The position numbers were made by a program, and so were the translations under genes. A model generated the notes under the pieces. That model was not told where the DNA came from. It saw only the letters and a list, made by a program, of their open reading frames with translations, and made no database searches. Shown piece by piece: positions 9,445 to 21,225 of a stretch of 64,000 nucleotides of DNA (position 1 is its first letter; each line of letters opens with the position of its first letter). The stretch comes from Juglans regia (lineage: Eukaryota > Streptophyta > Magnoliopsida > Fagales > Juglandaceae). The stretch lies in contig NC_049902.1 of assembly GCF_001411555.2 (NCBI RefSeq), positions 12,937,423 through 13,001,422 on the forward strand, given 5' to 3'.

Positions 9445-12400
9445 AGAGCTATGTGCTTTTGGTCAAATTCTCTTAAAGTGTTTTTGAAAGGCAAGGATCT
9501 TCGTAGCCACTTGGTTGATACAAAACTCGACACAATTAGTACTACATATGCTCAATGTGAGGAAAAAGATGCTCAAATCTTGTCCTTGATGTTATCTAGC
9601 ATTGAGCATAATATTTGTTCTAGTTTGATGCATCTTGACACTACTCAAACAAATGTATTTAGGTGTTGGGAACATGACCCGCATTTATGAGTTGTGTAAG
9701 CAATTCTTTGGGTTGGAACAAGGTACTTTGGGCCTTGAAGAGTAATATTCTCAAGTGATGAGTATATGTGAGGAGCTCATAATGTATCAACCTATTACTC
9801 TCTCATGAAGGCTTCAATGTTTGGGTATATTACTCTTGCAGAAGTTGTTCAGGTCGCGCACGGGCTTCATCTTCCACAGCTACTCTTACCCATTCAAGTA
9901 CAATGTCCACATGTCTTATCTCATCTACTCAAGATCCATGGATCATCGATTCAAGAGCTAATGAACATTTGACCGGTTTGTCTCATTTCTTGTCTAAGTT
10001 AGATACCATAACATCTCCAAAGAGTGTTACTCTTGTTAATGGTTCTCTTGCTAAAGTTATAGGCATTGGATCCACTAAGCTCACTGACTCTATATCCTTG
10101 TCATTTGTTCTGTATGCTCCTAATTTTCCCTTTAGTTTGTTGTCCATTAGTAAGATTACTCAAAATCTTCATGTTCGGTGACATTTTATCCCTCTTTATG
10201 TATCTTTCAAAATCTCAAGACGGGGGGGAAGAAGATTGGTACAGGGCATGAAGCTGATAGTTTTTATTACCTTGATGTCAATCAGTCACCAACTCAAGCC
10301 CTCATATCCTCATCACCATCTGCTTTTGAATGGCATTGTCACCTTGGTCACTCCTCTCTCTCTTTTGAAACGTCAAGTTAAGAATCTTGGAAATGTGCCT
10401 TCTTTTCCTTATGAAGCATGTCAACTTAGCAAACACCATCGTCTCTTTTGTACCTCGAGTTGATAATCGAGCATCTAGTCCTTTTGAATTGGCTCTCTCT
10501 GATATATGGGGACCAATCAACATTGTATTAGATAAGTTTCAGTATTTTGTTGATGACTACTCTCGTATGACATGGTTGCTTCTGATCAAGGTACAATCTG
10601 AACTTCTTTACATATTTAAAGTCTTTTGGAAAGAAATTAAAACTCAATTTAGACAAAAAAAATTCAAGTTTTGCATTCTGATAATGCTAGAGAATATCAA
10701 TCTAGTGTCTTTGCTACTTAAGTAATAAAAGAATTATTTATCATACTTCATGTTCTTATACACCCCAACAGAATGGGGTGTCTGAACGCAAAAAACGTCC
10801 TTTGTTAGATGCAACCCGAGCACTTTTACTGCACATGCATCTTTCTAAATGATTTTGGAGTGATGGTGTTCTTACTGCTTGTCACCTTATTAACCATATG
10901 CCTTCATTAGTCTTCGATGGTTCCTCTCCCTTCTTCATATTGTTCCCTTCATCTCCGTCTTTTTCTCTCCCTCCAAAAATCTTTGGGTATGTTTGCTATG
11001 TTCATAACGACCCAAGCTTTGATAAGCTTGATCTACCTGCTACCAAGTGTATTTTTGTTCGTTATTCCCGGACTCAAAAAATGATATCGCTGCTATAGTC
11101 CTGCTCTTAGACGCTACTTCATGAGTGCTGATGTCACCTTCTTTGAGTCCATACCCTATTTCTCGAACAAATATTCGATTGTTGAGTGTGATCCTCTACC
11201 ATTACCTACTCTTACCCTTTCTCCTACACAGTGTGATCCTCTACCATCACCCTCCCATACCCAACCCTTAGTGCCTTCCCTTGTTCCTCTACAGGTTTAC
11301 TCGCATCGCTTGCGGCCCTCAGCTCACATGCTTCCACCAACCTTGACTCCATCTTCAGATCCTGAGTTACCTAGTACTTCAGACTCTCCAACTATTGCTC
11401 TCTAAAAAGGTACTCGTTCTTGTGTTACTCAACATCCAAGTAGCCAATTTGTCTCTTGTCATGCCTTATCTCCTTCATTCTCCAGTTTTACTTCTCAACT
11501 TTCAAAACTTTCTGTTAGGATGCTTTATCTGATCCAGAATGGAGGACAGCTATGAAAAATGAAATAGACATCCTTCACTGTAATGGGACATGGGATCTTG
11601 TTCCCCTACCATCTAGTAAACGACCGTTGGCTGTAAATGGGTATGTACAATCAAATTCCATCATGATGGTTCTGTGGAACATCTGAAAACCTGTTTGGTT
11701 GCTAAGGGTTACACTCAACTTATGGCATTGATTACGACGAGACTTTCTCCCTGGTAGCCAAAATTTCTTCTGTTCGAGTGTTGATCTCCCTTGCTGCTTA
11801 TTTGGATTGGCTCTTATTTCAGTTGGATATTAAAAATGCATTCCTACATGGCGACTTAATGAGGAAGTTTAAATCGAGCAACCACCTGGGTTTGTTGCTC
11901 AGGGAGAGTATCGAGATACTGTGTGCAAGTTAAAAAAGGCATTATATGGTTTGAAACAATTTCCTCGAACGTGGTTTGAGATGTTTTCTGATGTTGTATT
12001 GGCATTTGGTTTTCATAGATGCCAAATAAACCATTCAATATTTCACCAAAATTGTGATGCAGGTCATATTTTGTTGGTTGTATACGCAAATGACATTTTA
12101 ATTACTGGGAGTAACTCAACTGGAATTGCTAGGCTGAAAAAAATTTTACATGATCAGTTTCAGACAAAAGATTTGGGCAAGTTTAGGTATTTTCTTGGAA
12201 TTGAAGTCGGTAGATCTAAAAAATGTATTAAGTTATTAACCTATCTCAGAGAAAATATATATTTGACCTTCTGGAAGAAACTAGCATGTTCGGTGCACGA
12301 TCTATTGATACTCTTATGGATCCAAATCGTAAACTCTTGAAAGAGGAAGAGGAGTTATTTGGAGATCCAGATAGGTCTCAAAGAATTGTTGAGAAATTGA

Positions 12401-13030
12401 ATTATCTTACTATTACTAGACCTAACATCTCTTATGCAGTAAGTGTAGTGAGTCAATTTCTACAAATGCCAAAGGTCTCACATTGGGATGCTATAATCAA
12501 TATTCTTCGTTATCTTAAGCGAGCTCCTGGCCTTGAATTGTTGTATAGACCAAATGGACATCTTAGAATTGAAGCCTTTTCGTATGCTAATTGGGCAAGA
12601 TCTCCTTCAGATAGAAGATCTACTACTCGATATTGTACTTTTGTGGAATGTAACTTGGTTACATGGAAGAGTAAGAAACAAACAGTAATAGCTCGTTCTA
12701 GTGCAGAAGCTGAATACAGGGCAATGACCCACACTACTAATAAGCTGACATGGTTGCAACACTTCCTTCAAGAGATTGGATTTCCAAACTTTTGTCCCTT
12801 TTCAATTATTTTGTGATAATCAAGCTACAATGCATATTACCTCTAATCCTGTGTTCCATGAGAAGACTAAACACATAGAGATTGATTTTTATTTCATACG
12901 AGATAAGATACTAAGTGGTGACATTTTTATACCATTTGTGAAGTCTGCTGATCAACTTGCAGATATGTTTACTAAGTCATTGTGTTATAGTCGATTTAAA
13001 GCTTATTTGTTCCAACTTGGATTTCTATGA
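9445..13030 (+). pseudogene. gag-pol of Copia-3, many frameshifts
   Basis: The fragments are spread over all three frames. Gag: VFLKGKDLRSHLVD near 9480. Protease: WIIDSRANEHLTG near 9935, with the catalytic Gly changed to Arg. Pre-integrase: WHCHLGHSSLS near 10330. Integrase: FELALSDIWGP, FVDDYSRMTWLLL and a 'QNGVSERK' remnant near 10770. RT: 11560-12290, with QLDIKNAFLHGDL, LYGLKQFPRTWFE and a ruined active site (VVYANDILITG, where YVDD is expected). RNase H: 12580-13025, with [23 protein letters not shown] and ADMFTKSL. No functional protein is possible. Confidence 0.85.
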
Positions 13031-13056
13031 TATATATGCCCAAGCTTGAGAGGTAG

Positions 13057-13448
13057 TGTTAGAGGACATGGTTGTAATTAGTGTAACTTGTGAGGGTATA
13101 TTTTTCAATTGTATGTATTATATATATCAATTGTATGTATTATATATATATATATTTATGTCAGGGAACCTCTCCAAGTCAGGACCCTTCGGACCCACTC
13201 CTGTAAAGTAAACCCCAGTCCTGTACACCACACCCTAGGAAGTTTCCCTACACAGAACTGGTTAAATCGTTAGCTTTTCACCAGGGGGTGTGGCCCCAAA
13301 GGATTGTTTGCACCCATGAGATGTTGAATCTTGAATCTTGAAGGAAGTGATACCCCAAGACCAAGGCCTTCACCACTTGGGCCAACCCCTTGGGGTATCA
13401 CTGAATAGTATGAATAATATGAAAGTATTCTCTCTATGCTCCTTTACA
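13057..13448 (+). repeat. 3' LTR of Copia-3, split by a SINE
   Basis: It starts tgttagaggacatgg just after a purine-rich 'aagcttgagaggtag' and ends cctttaca at 13448, giving TG...CA termini. It contains a TA microsatellite (13119-13157) and, after it, a SINE (13161-13402). Without the SINE the LTR is about 150 bp. The end assignment rests on the TG/CA rule, not on a second LTR. Confidence 0.6.
13161..13402 (-). mobile_element. tRNA-derived SINE
   Basis: On the minus strand the element begins with a tRNA-like polymerase III promoter: a box A-like TGGCCCAAGTGG near 13382-13371 and a degenerate box B-like GATTCAAGATTCAAC near 13342-13325. A unique body follows (gggtgcaaacaatcc, ggccacaccccctgg) and ends ggttccctga. 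This is the pattern of Au-like plant SINEs. It sits in the 3' LTR of Copia-3, so it is younger than that element. No clear target duplication is visible because the left flank is a TA repeat. Confidence 0.65.
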
Positions 13449-14583
13449 GCTTGAAACCATAATATGAGTCTATTCCTTCCCAAATTCTGGCTAGTCCACA
13501 ACTCTACTCATTTCCTGATGTGTTCTCTCGATTTTAACATGTCACATTATTTGGACATGGATCTCATCTTTTCTGATCATAGTAGTGAGATATCTACTTT
13601 AGTTGCCTCTTATAGGAGTCACAATGTTCCTCCTATAGGGCGTGGTGGTGAGGTGCACGTGGGGGATGTGACACCAAGGGTGGTCATACACGAGGTCGCG
13701 AATCTCATAAGTGCAACCATTTTGGTCATAATAATCACTCGATAGACTATTGTTGGGATTTACATGGTAGACCATTTGGGTCCACTAATCAGGCCATTTG
13801 TCAAGATACATCCTCACCATCAACTAGCTCCAACCCACCTCTAGATTCAGACATGATAACCATACCGAGGGATAAGTATGATCAGCTTTTGTCTCGCACA
13901 CAGGCTTCTCCATCTTCCATAGCTACTCTTGCCCAAACATGTACAACATCTGCATGTCTTCTCTCATCCACTCAAAATCCATGGATCATTGATTCGGGAG
14001 CTAATGAACATATAACCGGTTTGTCTTATTCCTTATCTAATTTGGATACTGTGAAATCTCCAAAGAGTGTTACTCTTGCTAAAGGTTCTCTTACTAAAGT
14101 TGCAGGCATTGAATCAACTAGTACAATTAAAAAGCTCCAATGTTTAGTGAGTTTTTACTCCCTCTTTATGTATCTTTCAGGATCTCAAGACAAGAAGATT
14201 GATACGGAAGCACGAAGCCGGTGGCTTATATTATCTTGATTTTGAGCATTCACCCACTCAAGCTCTCACATACTTTTCATCATCCGCTTCTGAATGGCAT
14301 TGTCACCTTGATCACCCTTCCATTTCCATTTTGAAACGTTAGATTAGGAATCTTAGAAATATATCTTCCTTTCCTCATCAAGCGTCTCAACTTAGCAAAC
14401 ACCATTGTATGTCTTCTATACCTCAAGTTGACCTAGTACATAATTTTCTCAATCCTTCTCCTCAATTGCCAAAATATGTTCTGTTCAAGTACTAATCTCT
14501 CTTGCCGCCAATCTAAACTGGCCCTTATTTCAGTTAGATGTTAAAAATGCATTTTTACATGGAGACTTGCACGAGGAAGTTTA
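13449..14583 (+). pseudogene. Copia-4, partial copy of the Copia-3 family
   Basis: Broken gag-pol pieces in the same orientation as Copia-3: gag C-terminus with a degenerate CCHC knuckle near 13710-13760, a protease with intact D-S-G (WIIDSGANEHITG, about 13980), 'WHCHLDHPSISI' near 14300, and then RT N-terminal sequence (FQLDVKNAFLHGDLHEEVY) ending at 14583. Integrase is missing between about 14440 and 14470. The RT fragment is cut off by the inverted LTR that starts at 14584. Confidence 0.75.
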
Positions 14584-14781
14584 TGTCAAGATTGATCTGA
14601 ATACCTCTTCCATTAGGTTTCTTTCATTATTTATAGAAAAGAGTTACAACTTGCTAGATATTTCTTCTACCGATTTCTCTGTAACACGTTAAGTATCTAT
14701 ACACGTTAAGTCTATTTATAGTTAGCCTAATTCTCTGCTATACAATCTAAATATAGAAAGACCTAAATTATATTCATAACA
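14584..14781 (-). repeat. LTR in minus orientation (left arm of inverted LTR pair)
   Basis: A 198-bp LTR with TG (14584) and CA (14781) ends. On its right side lies 'tcccccctcaaattgatg', the reverse complement of a Copia polypurine tract, so this is a minus-strand 3' LTR. About 180 bp is the reverse complement of 15160-15346, with a single mismatch that I could find by eye. Confidence 0.85.
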
Positions 14782-14782
14782 T

Positions 14783-15107
14783 CCCCCCTCAAATTGATGA
14801 TGGTATCGTTTGGGCAATAAAGATTCATTTTCTTCTTCTCTTGTATCTTTTGATTGTGCTATATTGTCGTCTTGGTAAAAGTAAGACTTTACCTTTTCTT
14901 GCGCATGGTAGTCGTGCTTCTAACTGTTTTGAGATCGTACATACCCCCTCAAATTGATGCTGGTATCTTTTGGGCAATAAAGATTCCTTTTCTTCTTCTC
15001 CTGTCTCTTTTGATTGTACTATTTTTTCGTCTTGGTAAAAGTAAAACTTTACATTTTCTTGCGCATGGTAGTCGTGCTTCTAATCGTTTTGAGATCGTGC
15101 ATACTAA
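14783..15107. repeat. Tandemly duplicated 159-bp polypurine tract/integrase chimera
   Basis: Two direct copies with a period of 159 bases (ccccctcaaattg at 14785 and again at 14944). Each joins a minus-strand polypurine tract to plus-strand Copia pre-integrase and integrase sequence (a 'GKSKTLPFLAHGSRAS'-type stretch with small indels). After the second copy integrase sequence runs on a little to about 15130. Confidence 0.8.
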
Positions 15108-15136
15108 CGTTTGGGCCAGATGTGCGGATACTCGTC

Positions 15137-15346
15137 ATGTATTTAGGCTAACTATTTCTATATTTAGGTCTTTCTATATTTAGATTGTATAGCAGAGAAT
15201 TAGGCTAACTATAAATAGACTTAACGTGTATAGATACTTAACGTGTTACAGAGAAATCGGTAGAAGAAATATCTAGCAAGTTGTAACTCTTTTCTATAAA
15301 TAATGAAAGAAACCTAATGGAAGAGGTATTCAGACCAATCTTGACA
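15137..15346 (+). repeat. LTR in plus orientation (right arm of inverted LTR pair)
   Basis: It matches the reverse complement of 14584-14765 almost perfectly and ends ...ccaatcttgaca at 15346. Its first 20 or so bases differ from the other arm and contain an extra 'ttaggctaactatttctata'. It is followed by unrelated sequence, not by a primer binding site. Confidence 0.8.
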
Positions 15347-16091
15347 AATAAGACATGCACATGAATATGACATGCCATGAACATCAAGAAGTCAGAATGT
15401 TCTCATGCATCGTGAGAAGATAACAAAGAAGTTATGTGAATAGTAAGTAAGATTTAATGTTTGGCCTTATGTTATGAGTGGATGTGCAAGCCACAAACCT
15501 AAGCGTGGTCCACCATATGTCATGTTATGATTAATGCGGCAATGACAATTGGACCAATGCACATATGATATGATAGCCACTGTGCAAGTGAAAGGCAAGA
15601 TTAACAAGTCATTCACTCATCCATGTTACATGAATTGCCATGATTACGTCTAACATTCTACATATGTTACTATTGAACAATCCACGTGCTATATATAAGT
15701 ATGATCATGCATGAACTTTTCAAGGTAAAGCCTAAGGTCAAGTTAAGTTAGATTTGCAGTATGATGTGTTGTTTATTGAGTTTTCGACTCACATTTTGTT
15801 TGGTTTTATGTTTTAATGTCCCGGGCGATGTACAGTGGACACCAAGTAGGATGGCTAGGAGTAGATTTATTTTACCAGTCTTAGACCTTACAAATAAGTG
15901 TTATTGTCACATAGGAGTAGTTTATGTTTTACGTAATTGTGTCATTACGTTCAGTTTTATAAGACAGTTTCATGTTAAGCAATTTTATGCTTCAATAAGA
16001 TGATCAAGGTTTCTATGATGTCATATCTATTAACCGGGCATAAAGTTATGCAAGTTCATAACATTCCTAACCTACAGGAAGGGGTGTTACA
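15347..16091 (+). repeat. LTR-type repeat fragment ending ggggtgttaca
   Basis: No gene. The stretch 15355-15600 is similar to 48880-49200 (shared pieces such as 'gtggatgtgcaagcc' and 'gcgtggtccaccatatg'). The right end, 'aaggggtgttaca' at 16091, is the mirror of the 'tgtaatgccccgg' start at 49474, so both look like termini of one Gypsy-type LTR family (TGTAA...TTACA). Confidence 0.5.
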
Positions 16092-16600
16092 TATTTGGAT
16101 TTGTTTACGCAATGTACCTTACTACCTACTTCAATAGTGAAAGGGACAATCACCAATGATACACACCAGCATCATCCACCATTCTGCCTACCATTATTGG
16201 CTCTGACACCAATTGTTAGAGAGACAAACACCTTTAGGAATTCTTCAATGAAATTATAATATTACATAATGGAACACTAAAAAACCAAAAATTGGGACTA
16301 TAGATTTGGTGCAACTATGCTAATATTAATCGCTTGCATTTATTACATATTTTCATTATGTGATTTAACTTCTTACATTCACACATGCATACTCAACAAC
16401 GATAACATCAAAGAGTAATGTATTCTAGTCATTTAATCAACTAACACCGCCATTATTGGCATGAATGAATAATAATTCATTCTTACCCACAAAAAAAAAG
16501 AATAATAATTCATCACCTTTGCAAAGCTTCTTAATAGGTGCAATGCTTTATCAGTGAAAGCTAAATGCCAAGCCAAACCTCTCCCCTCATGTCCTTAATG
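16092..16600. other. Nothing recognised
   Basis: AT-rich, stop-rich sequence with no protein similarity, RNA gene or repeat boundary that I can support. Confidence 0.5.
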
Positions 16601-16932
16601 TTGGACAATATCAAGGGGAGATTGTTGGAATCCCACACTTGGTTAGAAGGTTTTTTTTTCTTGATTGGTTTTGTAAAGTGGCTACTTACCACATTGAACA
16701 AAGGAAAAACCAAAGTTTACCCTGATTTTTTTCCTAGAGTTAGATTTCAAGCAGTGAGACCATCTTCTCTTTCCCGGCTTTTATTTAGACCAACATTTGG
16801 TTACTTCCAAAAACTTGTTATCAGGATGGAGACCTTCTTGTTTAGTCTTTCTGTTAATTACTCTTTAGCAATCTTCTTTAAATGAATCTTTGCCGCTTTT
16901 GGTCAGATCTTCCAACGGCTAATTTTCCAACA
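16601..16932 (+). repeat. 3' end of an LTR retrotransposon (polypurine tract plus LTR)
   Basis: A purine-rich 'caaggggagat' (about 16612-16622) is followed by an LTR starting TGTTGGAATCCC at 16623 and ending TTTTCCAACA at 16932, with TGTTGG/CCAACA terminal inverted repeats. No internal coding part is left. It lies between Copia debris and the last recognisable exon of the LRR gene, and may mark where the rest of that gene was lost. Confidence 0.55.
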
Positions 16933-17694
16933 GCAATAATTGTTAGGTGACCAAATCTATTCGACAAAGTTTAATCAGTCCAACTGCACAGCCAACAGTT
17001 ACTTATATGCAATTGTTTCATCAGTTCTTGCACACAGTGACAATCGATACTCATTGAGTGACTTTCGAAACAAAAATGGATATTTCAGCATCGGATATCT
17101 GTCCCACTTCAATGGTAGTGTATGGCTATGGTAGTTGTATGAAACACGCATAAATATTGCAGGGAATATATAAAAGAATATTGTAATGAAAAGGATTGGA
17201 TGCATCAAATTAATACTAGGTATATCTTATAAAAACTTCAAATTGGGTTCCTCAGGTATGAATCCTAGGAGTTGGTCAGTACTGCAACTTTCTAGAATAT
17301 TCCCCAATATCTTTAGGAGATCAAGTTCAAATTTTGAAATATTTCCTTACCGTATTTCTTAGGTTCAATGCAATTTTCTAAGCCATGTAAATAAAATCCT
17401 TTATTTATAAAACCTCAAAGTCATCTTTATCTGAACATCCATAACTTTTACTCGTATGCCAAAATGAGAAGATATTGCTTTTGCATAACCTTGTTCTTCT
17501 GCCAGATAGACTGTATATATTTGGAAGTTGTTAAAAACGTGATGATTTTTAATTTTAACTTATCAAAAAAAGATAATTGGAAATTCTTTCAGAATTTTCC
17601 AAAGCTATATCTCCAAGCTACCAAATGTGGTCTACAAAAATGTGGAAGTTCCAAAAGAAATGGAAAAGACAGTCGAGGATGGAATAAAACTTAC
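16933..17694. other. No gene; expected next LRR exon not found
   Basis: Following the minus-strand LRR gene downstream, I looked here for the next LRR exon or any malectin-like or kinase exon and found none. The sequence is AT-rich with no long frame. Confidence 0.5.
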
Positions 17695-18402
17695 AATTGT
17701 TCTAATTTGGTTAAATTCCCGAGCTCAAATGGCAGAGGACCAGAGAAGTTGTTAAACCCGAGAGCCCTACAAAATTGAAAAGTGAAGTAAAAAATATTAT
17801 TCCAAGGGTTTTATGATTTTAGGTTCAGATTATTAACATTGAGTAAATGAACTAAGTAAAAGGTGACTGGAATTCACAGTGATCTTAATTCAGTAAGCTT
17901 CCCAAGTTCCACCGGAAGCTTCCCAGATAATGCATTAATGCCAAAGCTCCTGGTCAGAAAATAAATAAACAACACCATATATAGGAATTAAGTACCAATC
18001 AATTGCATTCAAATCATACTGTAGATGAGCTTACAGGTACAGCAAGCCAGTTAGGTTGCCAATAGATGCTGAGATGGGACCAGTTAAGTAATTCTGGCGC
18101 AAATCCCTGTAAGAAACAAAGGAAACTCAATTTCTCCTATTAGGGAATAATGCTAATGAAAAAGCATGTACACATTTACCAACACCTCCCAGAGAGAAAA
18201 ATAAGAAGTGTAGCACATACTTCAAGCAGTTGATAATGTGCAACGTAATTCTCATTCACCTTATATACAAGAATATAACCAATCATACAGTTCAGATCAA
18301 GTATACCAATACACAATTGAGAAACCATACAGATTGGTGAGGTAAGCCAAAGTCCAAAGCTCATCTGGTAGTACACCAACAACGTCCAATTCATAAACCT
18401 TC
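17695..18402 (-). CDS. LRR-RLK exons 3-6 (four 72-nt LRR exons)
   Basis: Four exons of exactly 72 nt, all in the same phase (each ends with two bases of a Leu codon): 18331-18402 (KVYELDVVGVLPDELW), 18035-18106 (LRQNYLTGPISASIGNL), 17878-17949 (FGINALSGKLPVELGKL) and 17695-17766 (LGFNNFSGPLPFELGNL). Each carries one LRR of the plant LxGxIPxxLGxL type. One exon per repeat is the usual structure of this receptor family. All four have consensus splice sites. Confidence 0.85.
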
Positions 18403-20539
18403 CTGTCAAAAGAATTTGAAAACAAACAAAAAATTAAATGAGAGGATAAAGATTCATATATCCAAGATTTCAACTAATTCCAATTGAAGGTTTTAAGCTA
18501 AGACATAATGGTCTTGTTACAAGGATAGCCATATTAAAGGGCTCTGCCTACTCAATTTTTTGATTCTAGAAGCTCTTTTCCTTTGATTTCAGTCAAGGCA
18601 ATCTTTTCTTCCTGATAAAACTCGGTAGACTGCTTTCCAGGGGCAGAGAAGTTCAAATCCATGAAAGCCATGGGATACCTTAAAATCAAATTTCGACCAA
18701 GAAAACCAGAGTGGGAACCTGAATGATTCAATGGTGAATACCCTTACCACTGGGTTTCCTTGTTTAATATATTTCTCAAAGAAAACGAAACTCCTCAAGC
18801 TGGAAGATCTACACAGCCTCATGTTACATGGAAAGGGAAGCTTTGCTTTGTTTGAGGCCATGGAAGCAGAATATTTAAGGATTGGCATGGGTTCATAATA
18901 TATTACTCCCATCCTGGTGCAATGAACGTTTTGAGAGCACTAGAGGGTAGTAACATCTTTGGGGAGCCATTGACTCAACTGGTATACCAAACAACCTCAA
19001 TTTTTTCAAATATTTTCAAGAGGTAACAGAACCTGTGAATCACAACATGGAAGGAATGCCACAAGAGGAACTTATGCTAGTAGAGAAGTGGATTTTTAAC
19101 CAGTCAGTGTCGGAGGAAGGCTCGAGCTGGTGAGGCATTTTTCAAGGTCTCGTAGGGAAAAACAAATATGGAGCATTAAGTATGGGTTTGCAATGATGCT
19201 TGAAATTGGTTGCTGGTGCTTAAATTGTTTGGGTTCCAATTTCCTGTTGATTGTGTTGATGGGGTTGCATAGCAAGTGTATGTATTTGGATTTTGTGCTT
19301 CATATGTTCAATGAAATGCCCAAAGAGATTGTAGAACTGGGATGGAAATAATTACTGCAAATATATATTTTTGTTTGGTGGAAGTAATTGAAAATGAAAG
19401 ATTCCATGGTTAGCATGTATTTGGATCAGGCTAATTCTTGCTGTATGTTCTTCTCAATGGAACAAAATTATAAAATTGAGCCCATTTTAGAGCCTTATGT
19501 GTCTTCTTTTATGGGGGTTGTACAGTGGAAAACCCATAGGCTTTTCCCCGTGAGCATTCAGCAACGTGATAGCAGCATGCAGACTGAGGATATTGACAGG
19601 AAGTATATACTTCAGTTTTGTGTTGTACAACTCGTCGCTTTTTTTTTTTTTTTAATGACGAGGAATCTCTGAGACCTTGCAAGTGAAGCATGTCTTTTAC
19701 CTTGTTAAACCATGGACAACTTGCAAAGACAGTAAAATAAAAAAGAATGGGCGTGAGTTTTGGGATAGAAAGGGTGCCATCAAGAACATATGTGGAAATA
19801 TGCACTCGAAGTTCTTAGTTTTCTTTAGGATAGCAAAAGAGGTCATGGAATTGGAACATGAATTAATTGAGCCATGGAAGTATATTTCAGCATTAAATTA
19901 CTGGTGCATGCCATGAATTGGAAGAGTGGAAGCAATCCAATGATGATTACAATGAGGCTCAGCAAGACCTTGAATTTCTTAACTCGGATCCATTTCCAAG
20001 TGAAAATAATGATGAGAAGGTAACATTTTTGGAAGGTGGTTTTATGGCCAATTATAAAGTTTGAAGAAGCCTTAAGAGCTTTATATTATGAAAGTCCATA
20101 CGAAGCATTATTACTTGAAATGAAGTGGTTAATGTATATGTGGATTCTAGCTTGATGGGGTTGGCTGTGGAAATCTTTTTTTGGAAATCCTAATGGATTA
20201 CTCGTGGAGATAAGCAAACCTGTCTTCCAGCCAATGGTTGTAAAAAATCTCGGTACTGTTTACATCCATAATGGAGCAAACACTAGTTGGGATGTACAGC
20301 TGGTAGTAAAGTTCAAAGATATACAGAGAGTAATTATTCCTTCAATATATACTTACAAAAAAGAAAATTATTCCTTCAATATTATCTTCACGTGTTGCTT
20401 GTTTCAAATTAGTGAAAACTTATTTGTGTAGGTTCATACCTGAGGACAGCTGTAGGTAGTATAGCTATATTGAGATGTGCATTTGATATTGCTCATAATG
20501 CTGTCAAGTTGAAGGATATATCTGCTTAAGTGGAGTTAA
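18403..20539. other. Intron 2 of the LRR gene, left part; degenerate sequence
   Basis: No gene that I can name. Short plus-strand pieces look mRNA-like (for example 'LHMFNEMPKE' near 19300 and 'LEEWKQSNDDYNEAQQDLEF' near 19920-19980) but they are too short and broken to assign. A run of 15 or so T occurs at 19641-19655. Confidence 0.45.
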
Positions 20540-20941
20540 AATGTAGTTGTAATCACCTTGTGGGCAAAGTCTTCTAAAGGGGAAGGTCTTGACACATGTC
20601 AAACCAAAGGGGCTTGGAATACATAGTGGACCTTTGGTCCATTGGGTGATCCGTAGTTTGTTAGAGATAAGTTAGTAGTTAAGCCCATTCTCCTTGTATA
20701 AAAGTAGCTTAAGTCATGTAAAAAATCATTCAAAAGCTTAATACAAAATATAATCTCTTTTTTTTTTCTCTCTTTTCTTGGAGGCACAGTCATCCTCAAA
20801 TTTGAACAATTTTCACTCTTTCATTCACTTTTCACTTATCCAAGCATGTTCCATCAAGCATGTAGCAATTGGTATCAAAGAAGTAGATACTAAAATGGCT
20901 GAAGATTACACCAACCGTCATCTCAACTTTGAGAATTATCA
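20540..20941 (+). repeat. 5' end fragment of a Copia element (LTR, PBS, start of gag)
   Basis: LTR-like sequence with a promoter-like 'ccttgtataaaagtagc' (about 20692) is followed by 'attggtatcaaag' at 20868-20880, a Met-tRNA primer site, and an ATG at 20894 (MAEDYTNRHLNFENYQ) that resembles a Copia gag start. The fragment is cut at 20941 by the LINE insertion. The LTR left edge is approximate. Confidence 0.5.
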
Positions 20942-21225
20942 AGTTGTGATCCCCATAGTACTTTTCCCTCCGTACACTTAGCATTTTTCTCTCCGTACAC
21001 TTAACGTTGCAATGGCGGCTGAGGGTGTTTGACGGCGAGTTTGTTGTGTAGGAAGGAAGATGGGTCTTTTGAAACTGGTAGTGATCGAATCAAAGGTATT
21101 TGAGGTGATAAGGGATGGTAGATATCTGCACATTACTGAGAGGAGCTAGAGAGTTGTGAAAGATATGAGTTTGGGGTTAGCCACGGCACTCTGGTTCACC
21201 AAAGCATTGGAGGACTATTTGAAGG

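Larger units (their letters stand above)
9386..13448 (+). mobile_element. Copia-3, heavily decayed, 5' LTR not found
   Basis: A plus-strand Copia element with recognisable gag, protease, integrase, RT and RNase H in the right order and a 3' LTR at 13057-13448 that is interrupted by a SINE. No matching 5' LTR or primer site is visible upstream of gag, so the left part is deleted or too diverged to see. A second copy of the same family starts right after it (13449). Confidence 0.8.

Noticed and set aside
13325..13402. tRNA gene
   Set aside because: Box A- and box B-like motifs are present, but there is no cloverleaf. The body that follows is a SINE.
17580..17650. Possible exon 7 of the LRR gene (minus strand, after 'ttttgtag')
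   Set aside because: The reading in the required phase is not LRR-like and hits a stop. No donor follows at a suitable distance.
19130..19351. PPR-like piece (LHMFNEMPKE) in intron 2 of the LRR gene
   Set aside because: One short PPR-like motif in broken sequence. Not enough for a PPR pseudogene call without a search.
19900..20330. mRNA-like stretch with Asp/Glu-rich codons
   Set aside because: Several short frames look coding (for example NDDYNEAQQDLEF), but they are not continuous and I recognise no protein.
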